Shown: piece after piece, positions 7,340 through 15,277 of the stretch
Position numbering within the stretch: the stretch's first letter is position 1
Layout: each line of letters starts with the position of its first letter
NCBI GenBank assembly: GCA_964369885.1
Contig: CAYJGQ010000017.1
Coordinates: 1 to 26,081, forward strand
From: Heteroruminococcus sp964369885
GTDB lineage: Bacteria > Bacillota > Clostridia > Oscillospirales > Ruminococcaceae
Length of the DNA stretch: 26,081 nucleotides
Direction: 5' to 3'
The notes under the pieces: model-generated
Database searches by the model: none
Told to the model about the DNA's origin: nothing
The model's input: only the letters and a program-made list of their open reading frames with translations
Made by a program: the position numbers and the translations under genes

Positions 7340-7484
7340 CCAAAAAAAACAGCGCAGTTAAGCAATTTTTTTGCAATGAATTACATAACCTACGCAATAA
7401 AAGGTTTAATTTTGCGCACAATAAAGGCAGAGGAGTACACAGCCTTTGCAGGATACTTTTACATAAAGGAGGCGAAGCGGCAGG

Positions 7485-9782
7485 ATGAATAATAAGCCAA
7501 AACGCCAGCCCGACCCAATGGACGATAATACGACAAACAAAAAGGGCAGTGGCCGCTCAAAAGGAAGAAAGGTGCTTAGCACCGTGGGAACACTATTGGC
7601 ATCGCTATTTATGCTATGTGTTATCACGGGCTGTATAGTGGTATGTGTACTTACGGTTTACATCCTACAATACATGGGCACAGATACCGACGTATCACTT
7701 GATAATGTCGAGGCGAGCTACACCACCATATTGTACGCCAAAAGTGCCGACGACCCCGACGGGGAATACTACGAGCTACAGCGTATACATGGCCAGGAAA
7801 ACCGCATTTGGGCAAGCTATGACCAGTTCCCCGACACCCTTATAAATGCCGCCATTGCAGCCGAGGATGAGCGCTTTTTAACCCACCAAGGCGTGGACTG
7901 GCGCAGAACCATCATGGCAGGTCTTAACATGTTCCTGCCCATTTACCCAAGCCTTCAGGGTGGCTCTACCATTACCCAGCAGACAATAAAAAACATCACA
8001 GGCGACGATGCCGTGCGTGTTGACCGAAAGGTTAGAGAGATATTCAGGGCGCTGAACCTTGAGCGAACCGCAACAAAGGAACAAATTCTTGAGGCCTACC
8101 TAAACACACTGGCCCTTGCAAACAATACAAACGGTGTGCAGGCGGCGGCCAACCTTTACTTTGACAAGGATGTAAGTGAACTTACAATTGCCGAGTCGGC
8201 CGCAATAATGGCCATAACAAAATATCCCGAGCACTATAATCCTTTTGTTAATCCCGATAACAACAAGGCTCGCCGCGACTGGATCATCGAAAACATGTAT
8301 GAACTTGGCATGATAAGCGAGCAGGAGCGTGACGAGGCACAGAATAACGAGCTTGTATTTGCAAGCGGCGATGTGGCCAGTGATAAACTAAACAGCGATT
8401 ACAGCTGGTTTGTTGACCATGTAATTGAGGAAGTGCTGGCCGACCTGGTTGAGGAGTACAACTATACCTACTCCTACGCCTCTGAGCTGTTCTTCCAGGG
8501 TGGTTACAGAATTTACACCACTGTGGATGAGGACATGCAAAACTACCTGCAGGAAAAATATGAGGATGAAGCCACCTTCCCGGCGGTTACAAATGAGGAG
8601 TATCCCCAGTCGGCCTTTGTGATAACCGACCGCAACGGCAAAATTTTGGCCATGGTGGGCGAGAAGGGCGAGAAAACCCAAAACCGTGACTTTAACCGTG
8701 CCACAATGGCACTGCGCCAGCCCGGTTCTACCATAAAGCCAATATCCTCCTACCCTGTTGCATTTGAAAATCAGCTTATAACCTGGTCGACGGTATTTAA
8801 TGACCGCCCAATGACCAAGCGAAGCGAAGAAAGCACCATGTACGACTGGCCAATAAACCACTACGGCAGCTACCTTAGCTACCCCCTAACGGTGGACGAG
8901 GCCATTCGACGCTCCACCAACACGGTGCCGGCGCAACTTGTGGATATGCTTGGCCCCCAAATGGTGTATGACTTCATGACCCAAAAACTCATGATGGATA
9001 ACCTTGTGGAGAGCCGCGCCGAGGGCAACTTTGTCTATACCGACATAACCCTTGCCAGTATGTCGCTGGGTGCCCTGACCGATGGTGTTACACTGCTTGA
9101 CATGGCAGGAGCCTACCAGTACATTGGTAATGGTGGACTGCGCACCGAGCCATATGCCTACACCCACGTGCTGGACGCACAGGGCAATTTGGTGCTTGAG
9201 CGCAATACCACACCTCAGCGTGTAACAAGTTACGAAACCGCCACCATAATGAACCGCTTACTTCAGCGTGTAACCACAGCCACCTACGGCACAGGCACCA
9301 CGGCAAAGTTCCGTCAGGATATACCTGTGGCAGGTAAAACCGGCACCACCGATAAGGACGTTGATCAGTGGTTTGTTGGCATAACACCTTACTACATTGG
9401 TGTGTGTTGGCTTGGCTACGACACGGCACAAACCATCGGTTATTATCAGTACCCGCCACCAATAATATGGAACAATATTATGAGCGGACTGCACACCGAC
9501 CTACCTGCGGCCGACTTTGAGTACAGTGACAAGGTGGTAAGCAAGACCTACTGTACCCTTACAGGACTTATTGCCAGCCCCGACTGCGAAAGCGTAAACG
9601 TTGGTTGGTACGATATTGACAACATCCCCGATGAGTGCACCTACTGCACCGGTGAGGATGAAATTGATGATTTGGGATTATTCTTTGAGACCGACCCCTA
9701 CCTTGGGCAGGACGAGGGAATAATTGATGTTGACATGTCCGACGTGACCGACGATAGTGACGATTCAACAAGCACAAGATAA
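7485..9782 (+). CDS. Class A penicillin-binding protein (PBP1A-type transglycosylase/transpeptidase)
   Basis: This bifunctional peptidoglycan synthase has 765 residues. It has a basic cytoplasmic N-terminus, one membrane helix (about 32-62), then the GT51 glycosyltransferase and the transpeptidase outside the cell. GT51 motifs are EDERFLTHQGVDW, GGSTITQQTIKN, RKVREIFRALNLE and ILEAYLN. The transpeptidase has the nucleophile motif STIK near residue 415, STN near 477 and KTGT near 619. The C-terminus is acidic and Ser/Asp-rich. The start at 7485 follows AAAGGAGGCG with a long spacing. The organisation matches PonA/PBP1A of Gram-positive bacteria. It has its own promoter and terminator, so it is probably monocistronic. 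Confidence 0.93.
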   Translation: MNNKPKRQPDPMDDNTTNKKGSGRSKGRKVLSTVGTLLASLFMLCVITGCIVVCVLTVYILQYMGTDTDVSLDNVEASYTTILYAKSADDPDGEYYELQRIHGQENRIWASYDQFPDTLINAAIAAEDERFLTHQGVDWRRTIMAGLNMFLPIYPSLQGGSTITQQTIKNITGDDAVRVDRKVREIFRALNLERTATKEQILEAYLNTLALANNTNGVQAAANLYFDKDVSELTIAESAAIMAITKYPEHYNPFVNPDNNKARRDWIIENMYELGMISEQERDEAQNNELVFASGDVASDKLNSDYSWFVDHVIEEVLADLVEEYNYTYSYASELFFQGGYRIYTTVDEDMQNYLQEKYEDEATFPAVTNEEYPQSAFVITDRNGKILAMVGEKGEKTQNRDFNRATMALRQPGSTIKPISSYPVAFENQLITWSTVFNDRPMTKRSEESTMYDWPINHYGSYLSYPLTVDEAIRRSTNTVPAQLVDMLGPQMVYDFMTQKLMMDNLVESRAEGNFVYTDITLASMSLGALTDGVTLLDMAGAYQYIGNGGLRTEPYAYTHVLDAQGNLVLERNTTPQRVTSYETATIMNRLLQRVTTATYGTGTTAKFRQDIPVAGKTGTTDKDVDQWFVGITPYYIGVCWLGYDTAQTIGYYQYPPPIIWNNIMSGLHTDLPAADFEYSDKVVSKTYCTLTGLIASPDCESVNVGWYDIDNIPDECTYCTGEDEIDDLGLFFETDPYLGQDEGIIDVDMSDVTDDSDDSTSTR

Positions 9783-9790
9783 CAACCACC

Positions 9791-9822
9791 AAAAAGGTCG
9801 CCCACAAAATGGGCGGCCTTTT
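9791..9822 (+). terminator. Terminator of the penicillin-binding protein gene
   Basis: AAAAGGTCGCCCA pairs with TGGGCGGCCTTTT (one T-G wobble) around a four-base CAAA loop, and the stem ends in a T-run. It begins eight bases after the PBP stop. Confidence 0.8.
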
Positions 9823-9844
9823 AAGAGCATAAGGGAGAAATAAA

Positions 9845-10288
9845 ATGAATATTAGAGTAATGACAGCACAGGATAAAAACGTATGCCTACCCATGGTAAA
9901 GGAGTTTTACTGCTCCGACGCTGTTGACCATCCTGTCCCTCTGGAGATACTTGAGCGCACATTTTTGGATGCTGTGGGTGAAAATCCACATCTTTGCGGA
10001 CTCGTGTTTGAAGATGGCGAGCAGGTGGTTGGATTTGCCTACCTTACATTCTTTTACGCCTGCGAGGTGGGCGGCGAGGTTGTGATGATTGAGGAAGTGT
10101 TTATTAAGGAGCAGTGCCGTGGCAGGGGGTTTGGTCAAGAGTTTTTGGACTACCTTCACACAGCCTACCCAAAGGCCGCGCGTTTTCGTTTGGAGGTAAC
10201 AAAGGAAAACACAGGGGCTGTACGCCTTTATGAGCGCAACGGATTTAAGCAAATATCCTACATGCAGATGATAAAAGATTTTGTGTGA
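9845..10288 (+). CDS. GNAT family N-acetyltransferase
   Basis: A 147-residue cytoplasmic acyl-CoA transferase of the GNAT superfamily. The acetyl-CoA binding motif A is visible as VFIKEQCRGRGFGQEFLDYL (about residues 85-104). It is followed by RLEVTKENTGAVRLYERNGF, the usual beta strand, helix and YERNGF ending. The acceptor substrate cannot be predicted. GGGAG lies a few bases before the start. The gene follows the PBP terminator and precedes a long leader for the next gene, so it seems to stand alone. Its promoter is not obvious and could be read-through from the PBP gene. Confidence 0.85.
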   Translation: MNIRVMTAQDKNVCLPMVKEFYCSDAVDHPVPLEILERTFLDAVGENPHLCGLVFEDGEQVVGFAYLTFFYACEVGGEVVMIEEVFIKEQCRGRGFGQEFLDYLHTAYPKAARFRLEVTKENTGAVRLYERNGFKQISYMQMIKDFV

Positions 10289-10750
10289 TAATGTAGCGTT
10301 ATTTGATACTATACATAAAATCAGCCCGAATATTTTTCAGCATTTATTATTGATTTTAAGCATGTTACTATGTTAGAATGTTATGAGCATATTCCCATAC
10401 TTTTAGCAGGGGAACAATAAAAAACAATTGGCGCCGCTATGGTTTAATACCAATCTTCCGACTACGCAGTGCTTAAAAGTAGTGCAAATCAAAAGCTTGT
10501 GAATTTTGGTAGGCCAAAACTTTGGGTGTTTCCCGCAAAAAACGCCACGACCGGCGTTGCCCGGCACACAGGGTAGGTTTATATTTTGCTGTGCAGTTGC
10601 AGGTGCATAGCTGTACGGATGTGCTTGATTTAATGTCACGGATGAGGCCGCTTTGCTGCCTGAGAATTAAATTTTGCGCATATTGTAAGAATAGTTTGCA
10701 GTTTAGCCATGCAGATGGCAGGGAAAGCAAACAGTGAAAAGAGGGAAGGC
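10289..10750. other. 460-bp intergenic region / long leader of the GGDEF-EAL gene
   Basis: The region carries one promoter candidate (10350-10379), leaving about 365 bases of untranslated leader before 10751. A small hairpin (AACGCC/GGCGTT, about 10539-10556) is visible. I compared it by eye with the class I cyclic-di-GMP (GEMM) core and found no match. No gene with a credible ribosome binding site is seen inside. Confidence 0.45.
10350..10379 (+). promoter_or_regulatory. Candidate promoter of the GGDEF-EAL gene
   Basis: TTGATT (10350-10355) and TAGAAT (10374-10379) are separated by 18 bases, with TGT forming an extended -10. It lies after the GNAT stop and points to the GGDEF-EAL gene. Confidence 0.5.
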
Positions 10751-12976
10751 ATGAATCAAAAAAGGCAAGGCGTTTTGATTGTTATATCGGTATTGTGCAT
10801 ACTGGTGGTTATGTCCATTGGTATTTATAATTACAATGTCACCGTGAGGACCCAGCTCAGAGAATCGGCCAGAGATACCCTGAGTGAGTCCACAACACAG
10901 CAGCAACTAAGCTTTGAAAGCGAAATTGAAACCGAGAAAAAACTGCTTCAAGGAATATCAAGAACCGTTACATACCTTGGCAATGAGACCGAAACCTTTA
11001 CAGGCTATCTATCCATGATTGAGAGCCACCACAAGTTTGAAAACATAACCGTTTCGGACGAGGAGGGCGTTGGGATTTCCTCCAATGGCAATACTGTTAA
11101 TTTGAAAGATGAGAAATATTTTGATGATGTAATGGCCGGACAGAGTGCGGTAGTGGGGCCGGTAACATCGAAATTTTCGGAAAAAAATGTAGTGGCCATG
11201 GCGGTACCTGTTATTGGAGAAAACGCGACCGTTACCGGAGTTATGATGGCCGAGTATAGCGTGGAGTACCTAAACAGCATCCTAAACCCGACATTTAGTG
11301 GCAAGGGTTACAGTTTTGTTGTAACACCCGATGGTGAGGTTTTGGCCCAAAGTTTAAGCAACTACACCATAGCCACCAATGGCGATTTATATGGTGTGCT
11401 TGATTTTGCCGTATTTGAAAGCGGAGAAACAGCCCGCGAAATTGCCGCGCAAATTTTGGATGGGCAGGCCGGCGGTATAAGCTATGAATACGAAGGCGAA
11501 ACAAGATTTGCAGAGTATAGACTACTGGACATAAATGACTGGATTTTGCTTGCCATTGTGCCGGCCGAGGTGGCCGAGCATGATGCCGAGATTATTGTGT
11601 ACGAAACCACTGCATTTAATTTGGTGATATTTGTGGGTTGTGGCCTACTACTGCTTTGCATAATGGTTATAAGAAGCAGCTACATGCGTGAAATAGAGCG
11701 TGTGGCCTACTACGATCCCCTAACAGGCATACCCAATCTTAATAAATTTAAGCAATTAATTTTTGCCGAAATGCGCAAAAACCCCGACGTTGAATTTACT
11801 ATTGTAAAGATGGATGTCGTGAACTTTAAGGCAATAAACGAAATGTTTGATTTTGAGGCAGGCAACAAGGTTATAAGTGCCATTGCAGAGGTTGGCAAGA
11901 GCAGTCAGTCGCCCCACTTTATACAGGCCCGAAGCGGTGTGGATGAGTTTTTGCTTTTCTCTGCGCGTGAGTATTTTGAGGATCTGGCCGAAAGCCGTAT
12001 ATACTTTGAAAGCAAACTGCACGACTTAGTTGATTTTGTGGCAAGAGACAGCATAAATTTCCGTTATGGTCGTTACAACATCAAAAAAGGCGAGACCGAT
12101 GTAAATGCCATAGTTGATAGGGTGACACTGGCACACGCTAATGCTAAAAAGGAAAAGAACACCCCAGTATACGACTATGACGAAAAAATTATGAATACCG
12201 TCATTCGCAATGCTGAACTTACAAGCAAGATGGACAATGCCCTGAGCAGCAGGGAGTTTAAGCTTTACCTGCAGCCTAAATATCGTATAAAAGATAATGT
12301 TGTGGTGGGCTCGGAGGCGCTTGTGCGCTGGCAGGAAAGCGATGGTACCATGGTTTTCCCCAACGACTTTATCCCCCTGTTTGAGCAAAATGGATTTATT
12401 GTGGAACTTGATAAATACATGCTGGAGGAGGTTTGTGCCGTACTTCGCAGTTGGATGGATGAGGGAATTGAGTGTGTGCCTATCTCGGTAAACTTCTCAA
12501 GATTGCACCTTACAAACCCCATGTTCATCTTTGAGCTTGAGCGCATTACCGACCGTTACCATGTGCCCAGAAAGTATATCGAAATTGAGCTGACCGAGAA
12601 TACCATGCTTGAAAACGATGGCGACGAATTTGAGGCAGTGGTGGAAAAACTCCATGCAAGCGGATTTGTACTGTCCATGGATGACTTTGGCTCGGGCTAC
12701 TCCTCGCTTGGAATGCTAAAGGATCTTGATGTTGACTTCCTAAAGATGGATCGCAGTTTCTTTGTAAACAACAAGTATCACGAGCGTGGACAGATAGTGG
12801 TAGAAAGCGTTATACGCATGGCTCAGGATCTGAAAATTTCCACAGTGGCCGAGGGCGTGGAAACAATCGAACAGGTTGATTTCCTCAAGGAAATTGGGTG
12901 CGATATTGCACAGGGATACTACTATGCAAAACCCATGCCTGTGGAGGATTTCAAAAAGCACTGCTGGGGACGCTAA
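10751..12976 (+). CDS. Membrane dCache-GGDEF(degenerate)-EAL cyclic-di-GMP phosphodiesterase
   Basis: A 741-residue inner-membrane signalling protein. A transmembrane helix (about 7-27), an extracellular double-Cache-like sensor (about 30-285) and a second helix (about 288-312) precede the cytoplasmic GGDEF (about 320-480) and EAL (about 490-741) domains. The GGDEF signature reads RSGVDEF, so the second glycine is valine and cyclase activity is unlikely. The EAL side is intact: EALVRW (E near 521), NFSRLHL, EIELTEN, DDFGSGYSSL, FLKMDRSF, AEGVE and AQGYYY. It therefore probably degrades cyclic-di-GMP in response to an outside ligand, with the GGDEF domain possibly binding GTP as a regulator. 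The ATG at 10751 with GAGGGAAGG upstream is preferred over an ATG 14 codons earlier without a site. Confidence 0.9.
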   Translation: MNQKRQGVLIVISVLCILVVMSIGIYNYNVTVRTQLRESARDTLSESTTQQQLSFESEIETEKKLLQGISRTVTYLGNETETFTGYLSMIESHHKFENITVSDEEGVGISSNGNTVNLKDEKYFDDVMAGQSAVVGPVTSKFSEKNVVAMAVPVIGENATVTGVMMAEYSVEYLNSILNPTFSGKGYSFVVTPDGEVLAQSLSNYTIATNGDLYGVLDFAVFESGETAREIAAQILDGQAGGISYEYEGETRFAEYRLLDINDWILLAIVPAEVAEHDAEIIVYETTAFNLVIFVGCGLLLLCIMVIRSSYMREIERVAYYDPLTGIPNLNKFKQLIFAEMRKNPDVEFTIVKMDVVNFKAINEMFDFEAGNKVISAIAEVGKSSQSPHFIQARSGVDEFLLFSAREYFEDLAESRIYFESKLHDLVDFVARDSINFRYGRYNIKKGETDVNAIVDRVTLAHANAKKEKNTPVYDYDEKIMNTVIRNAELTSKMDNALSSREFKLYLQPKYRIKDNVVVGSEALVRWQESDGTMVFPNDFIPLFEQNGFIVELDKYMLEEVCAVLRSWMDEGIECVPISVNFSRLHLTNPMFIFELERITDRYHVPRKYIEIELTENTMLENDGDEFEAVVEKLHASGFVLSMDDFGSGYSSLGMLKDLDVDFLKMDRSFFVNNKYHERGQIVVESVIRMAQDLKISTVAEGVETIEQVDFLKEIGCDIAQGYYYAKPMPVEDFKKHCWGR

Positions 12977-12997
12977 ATATCCCTAAAAAAACAAAAA

Positions 12998-13044
12998 TAA
13001 ACCCACCCATCTGCCGTGTTGTGGCAGGTGGGTGGGTTTTTATT
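12998..13044. terminator. Bidirectional terminator between convergent genes
   Basis: AACCCACCCATCTGCC pairs with GGCAGGTGGGTGGGTT over 16 bp (one T-G wobble) around GTGTTGT. It is followed by TTTATT on the plus strand and by an A-run on the other side. It separates the EAL gene from the convergent AraC-type gene. Confidence 0.85.
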
Positions 13045-13052
13045 ATGCCGTA

Positions 13053-14315
13053 TTACTGCTGATTGGCGGTGTAGTTGTGGGCTCTGTACTGCATTGGTGT
13101 AACCCCGGTTACACGCCTGAACACCTTGGTAAAATAGCTTTGATCCTCAAATCCCACGGCGGTTGAAATATCAATTAAACGCAAATCTTCATGCATTAAC
13201 AGTGCCTTTGCCTTGGAAATGCGCACCTCGTTTAGGTAGGTGTTAAAGGAGGTGCCAACCTCCTGCTTGAAAATGCGGCTCAGGTATGGCGGGGAAAGAT
13301 AAACCATGTCGGCCAACTGCTCCAGAGATATTTTTTGGTAGTAGTGTGTTTCTATATGTTGGGTACAGCAGTGTATGGCGTTGGCGTGACGTGTGTCGGA
13401 GTAGGCAAACACGCTGTTTATCATTTTGTCGGTAAGGCCACTAAGGCAGTGGCAAAGTTCCTCAACATTGTGCAAAAGCGTTATTTGCTGTCGCCCCTCA
13501 TGGCAGAGCATTAGGGCCTGCTCCACGCCAACTCCGGCCTCCACCGAAGCCCGACTTATCAGGGTGAGTAGCTCCAAAATGCGAGATTTTAACTGCTCAA
13601 AATCTCTGCCTGTGGCAAACAGTATGTGGCCTAGCAGCTCATTTAGTAGGCGCTGTGCCTCACTGCGGTTTACCTCACGGATGCTCTTTAGCAGGGCGGC
13701 CTCGGTTGCCAGCGGGTAGGGGGTCTTATCATCACTGTTTTTTAGCTGAAAAATATAGCTTCCTATCTGCCCCTGTATTAGGTGGGAGGCCTGGCTTTCC
13801 ATAAGGCGGTTGGAGGCCGACACCTTGTTTAAAAAACCCACCGACATAAAAAGCATGGTGGACAACTGCTGCACCCGTGAGGTGGTAACAAGTGGTATAT
13901 CTTGTAGTAGGTCCAGTAGGTTTTCCCGCCTTTGGGCAGAAATTTCGGCCATCTCACATTCCAAATAATCCTGCACATCCACCATTAAAAATGGGCCAAC
14001 GGTTATTTTGGCGGCACTGCTGACATCCCCCAAAATTGGCGAAACAAAACAGGTAAGCCCTGCCGGACAGTAATATATATACCTGCCGCCAAACCGTTCG
14101 GATTCGTTCATGCCGTAGTTTTGCGCCTGCACACAATGGGACTTTTCCCGCCCTGCAACACTGCAAACCTCACAGCTGGCACAGCCGTAGCCGTACTCGG
14201 CCAATAGGTTGCCCTCGGTGTCCGACACCACGCATCCAAGGCCGCTACTTCCGGCAAAGGCCACGGCGCACTCCTTTGCAAGGGTGAGGTCAAAATCTAA
14301 CTTTTCGCTCGACAT
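13053..14315 (-). CDS. PocR-domain AraC family transcriptional regulator
   Basis: A 420-residue cytoplasmic regulator. The N-terminal part (about 10-170) has the PocR sensory pattern with eight cysteines by residue 89 (16, 28, 45, 48, 51, 61, 83, 89), including CASCEVC and YYCPAGLTCFVSPI. A helical linker follows. The last 100 residues form the AraC double helix-turn-helix: ISLEQLADMVYLSPPYLSRIF, then DISTAVGFEDQSYFTKVFRR. PocR domains are known to sense small organic molecules, as in propanediol/cobalamin regulation. The gene is divergent from the corrinoid methyltransfer operon, which it most probably activates when the methyl-donor substrate is present. The start at 14315 follows AAGGAGG. 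An upstream ATG 28 codons earlier has no such site. Confidence 0.88.
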   Translation of the reverse strand: MSSEKLDFDLTLAKECAVAFAGSSGLGCVVSDTEGNLLAEYGYGCASCEVCSVAGREKSHCVQAQNYGMNESERFGGRYIYYCPAGLTCFVSPILGDVSSAAKITVGPFLMVDVQDYLECEMAEISAQRRENLLDLLQDIPLVTTSRVQQLSTMLFMSVGFLNKVSASNRLMESQASHLIQGQIGSYIFQLKNSDDKTPYPLATEAALLKSIREVNRSEAQRLLNELLGHILFATGRDFEQLKSRILELLTLISRASVEAGVGVEQALMLCHEGRQQITLLHNVEELCHCLSGLTDKMINSVFAYSDTRHANAIHCCTQHIETHYYQKISLEQLADMVYLSPPYLSRIFKQEVGTSFNTYLNEVRISKAKALLMHEDLRLIDISTAVGFEDQSYFTKVFRRVTGVTPMQYRAHNYTANQQ

Positions 14316-14605
14316 ATCCTGTCCTCCTTTGTAAAAACACCTGCGAAAAACAACTGCGCTATGCCGGAAGTTGGGGCCAATACGAGCAAAAAACGGCAAT
14401 TTGGCACAGTCAATAAAGCGTTTTTACACATTTTTTAGTAGTTATGCTTTGGATAAATGGTGTCTGGTATATTTTTAAGCTCGATAAAATATTACCAAAA
14501 ATCACAAATGATTGCAAGCACTTGATGCCCGGGCTGTGATATCCTAAATCCATACCGCCCCCAAATGGGGCAAATTATCCTACAATACAAAAGGAGTCGC
14601 TGAAA
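14316..14605. promoter_or_regulatory. Divergent regulatory region between PocR-AraC gene and corrinoid operon
   Basis: This 290-bp A/T-rich region must hold both promoters and the regulator's binding sites. I cannot fix either promoter with confidence. Near 14557-14571 a small hairpin (GCCCC/GGGGC) would lie in the operon leader, followed by AAGGAG before the corrinoid gene start. Confidence 0.4.
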
Positions 14606-15247
14606 ATGAGCATTTATCTTGAGATTTCCGAGAACCTACAAAAAGGCAAGGCCAAAATTGTTAAGGAATTGGTGCAGCAAGCGATAGATAAGGGCGAGCC
14701 CGCACAGAGCATTCTTGAAGAGGGGCTGTTGTCGGGCATGGGGATTATTGGCGAAAAATTTAAGAATAACGAAGTGTTTGTACCCGAGGTTTTGGTGGCC
14801 GCACGCGCCATGAATATGGGTGCCGCACTGCTAAAGCCCCTGCTGGTTGAGGCCGGTGTGGAGGCTTCGGGCAAGGTTTGCATAGGCACAGTAAAGGGTG
14901 ATTTGCATGACATCGGCAAGAACCTTGTTAAGATGATGATGGAGGGCAAGGGCCTTGAGGTTATTGACCTTGGCACAGACGTTGCCCCCGAAACCTTTGT
15001 GCAAACCGCAGTGGAGCAGGGCTGTGACATAATTTGTTGCTCGGCACTGCTGACCACCACCATGGGTATTATGGGCGATGTTGTAAAGGCCATGGACGAG
15101 GCCGGCATCCGCGAGAAGGTTAAAATCATGGTTGGTGGCGCCCCCGTAACCGAGGCTTTTTGCCAGCAAATTGGCGCCGATAGGTATACCGACGATGCCG
15201 CCAGTGCCGCCGATGCCGCTGTCGAAATTTGCAAAGCTTCGGCCTAA
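14606..15247 (+). CDS. Methyltransferase cognate corrinoid protein
   Basis: A 213-residue cytoplasmic corrinoid carrier of the MtaC/MtbC/MttC family. It shuttles a methyl group as methyl-Co(III) between two methyltransferases. The N-terminal helical cap (about 1-85, with LLSGMGIIGEKF and FVPEVLVAARAM) is followed by the Rossmann B12 domain. The lower-ligand motif DLHDIG (99-104, His101) is intact, as are CSALLTTTM and VGGAPV. Length is typical. AAGGAG precedes the start. It is the first gene of the operon and is followed after 30 bases by the URO-D-fold methyltransferase. The cofactor must be reduced to Co(I), which fits the RACo-type protein at the operon end. Confidence 0.93.
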   Translation: MSIYLEISENLQKGKAKIVKELVQQAIDKGEPAQSILEEGLLSGMGIIGEKFKNNEVFVPEVLVAARAMNMGAALLKPLLVEAGVEASGKVCIGTVKGDLHDIGKNLVKMMMEGKGLEVIDLGTDVAPETFVQTAVEQGCDIICCSALLTTTMGIMGDVVKAMDEAGIREKVKIMVGGAPVTEAFCQQIGADRYTDDAASAADAAVEICKASA

Positions 15248-15277
15248 CCAATTATAAAAATTAAAGGAGATTTTCTC

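Noticed and set aside
10386..10750. Cyclic-di-GMP class I (GEMM) riboswitch before the GGDEF-EAL gene
   Set aside because: The expected conserved core and receptor/tetraloop pattern were not found in the leader, so no riboswitch is called.
14614..15234. 206-codon open frame on the minus strand
   Set aside because: It is a Ser/Ala/Pro-rich shadow of the corrinoid protein gene, whose B12-binding motif is unmistakable in the plus frame.
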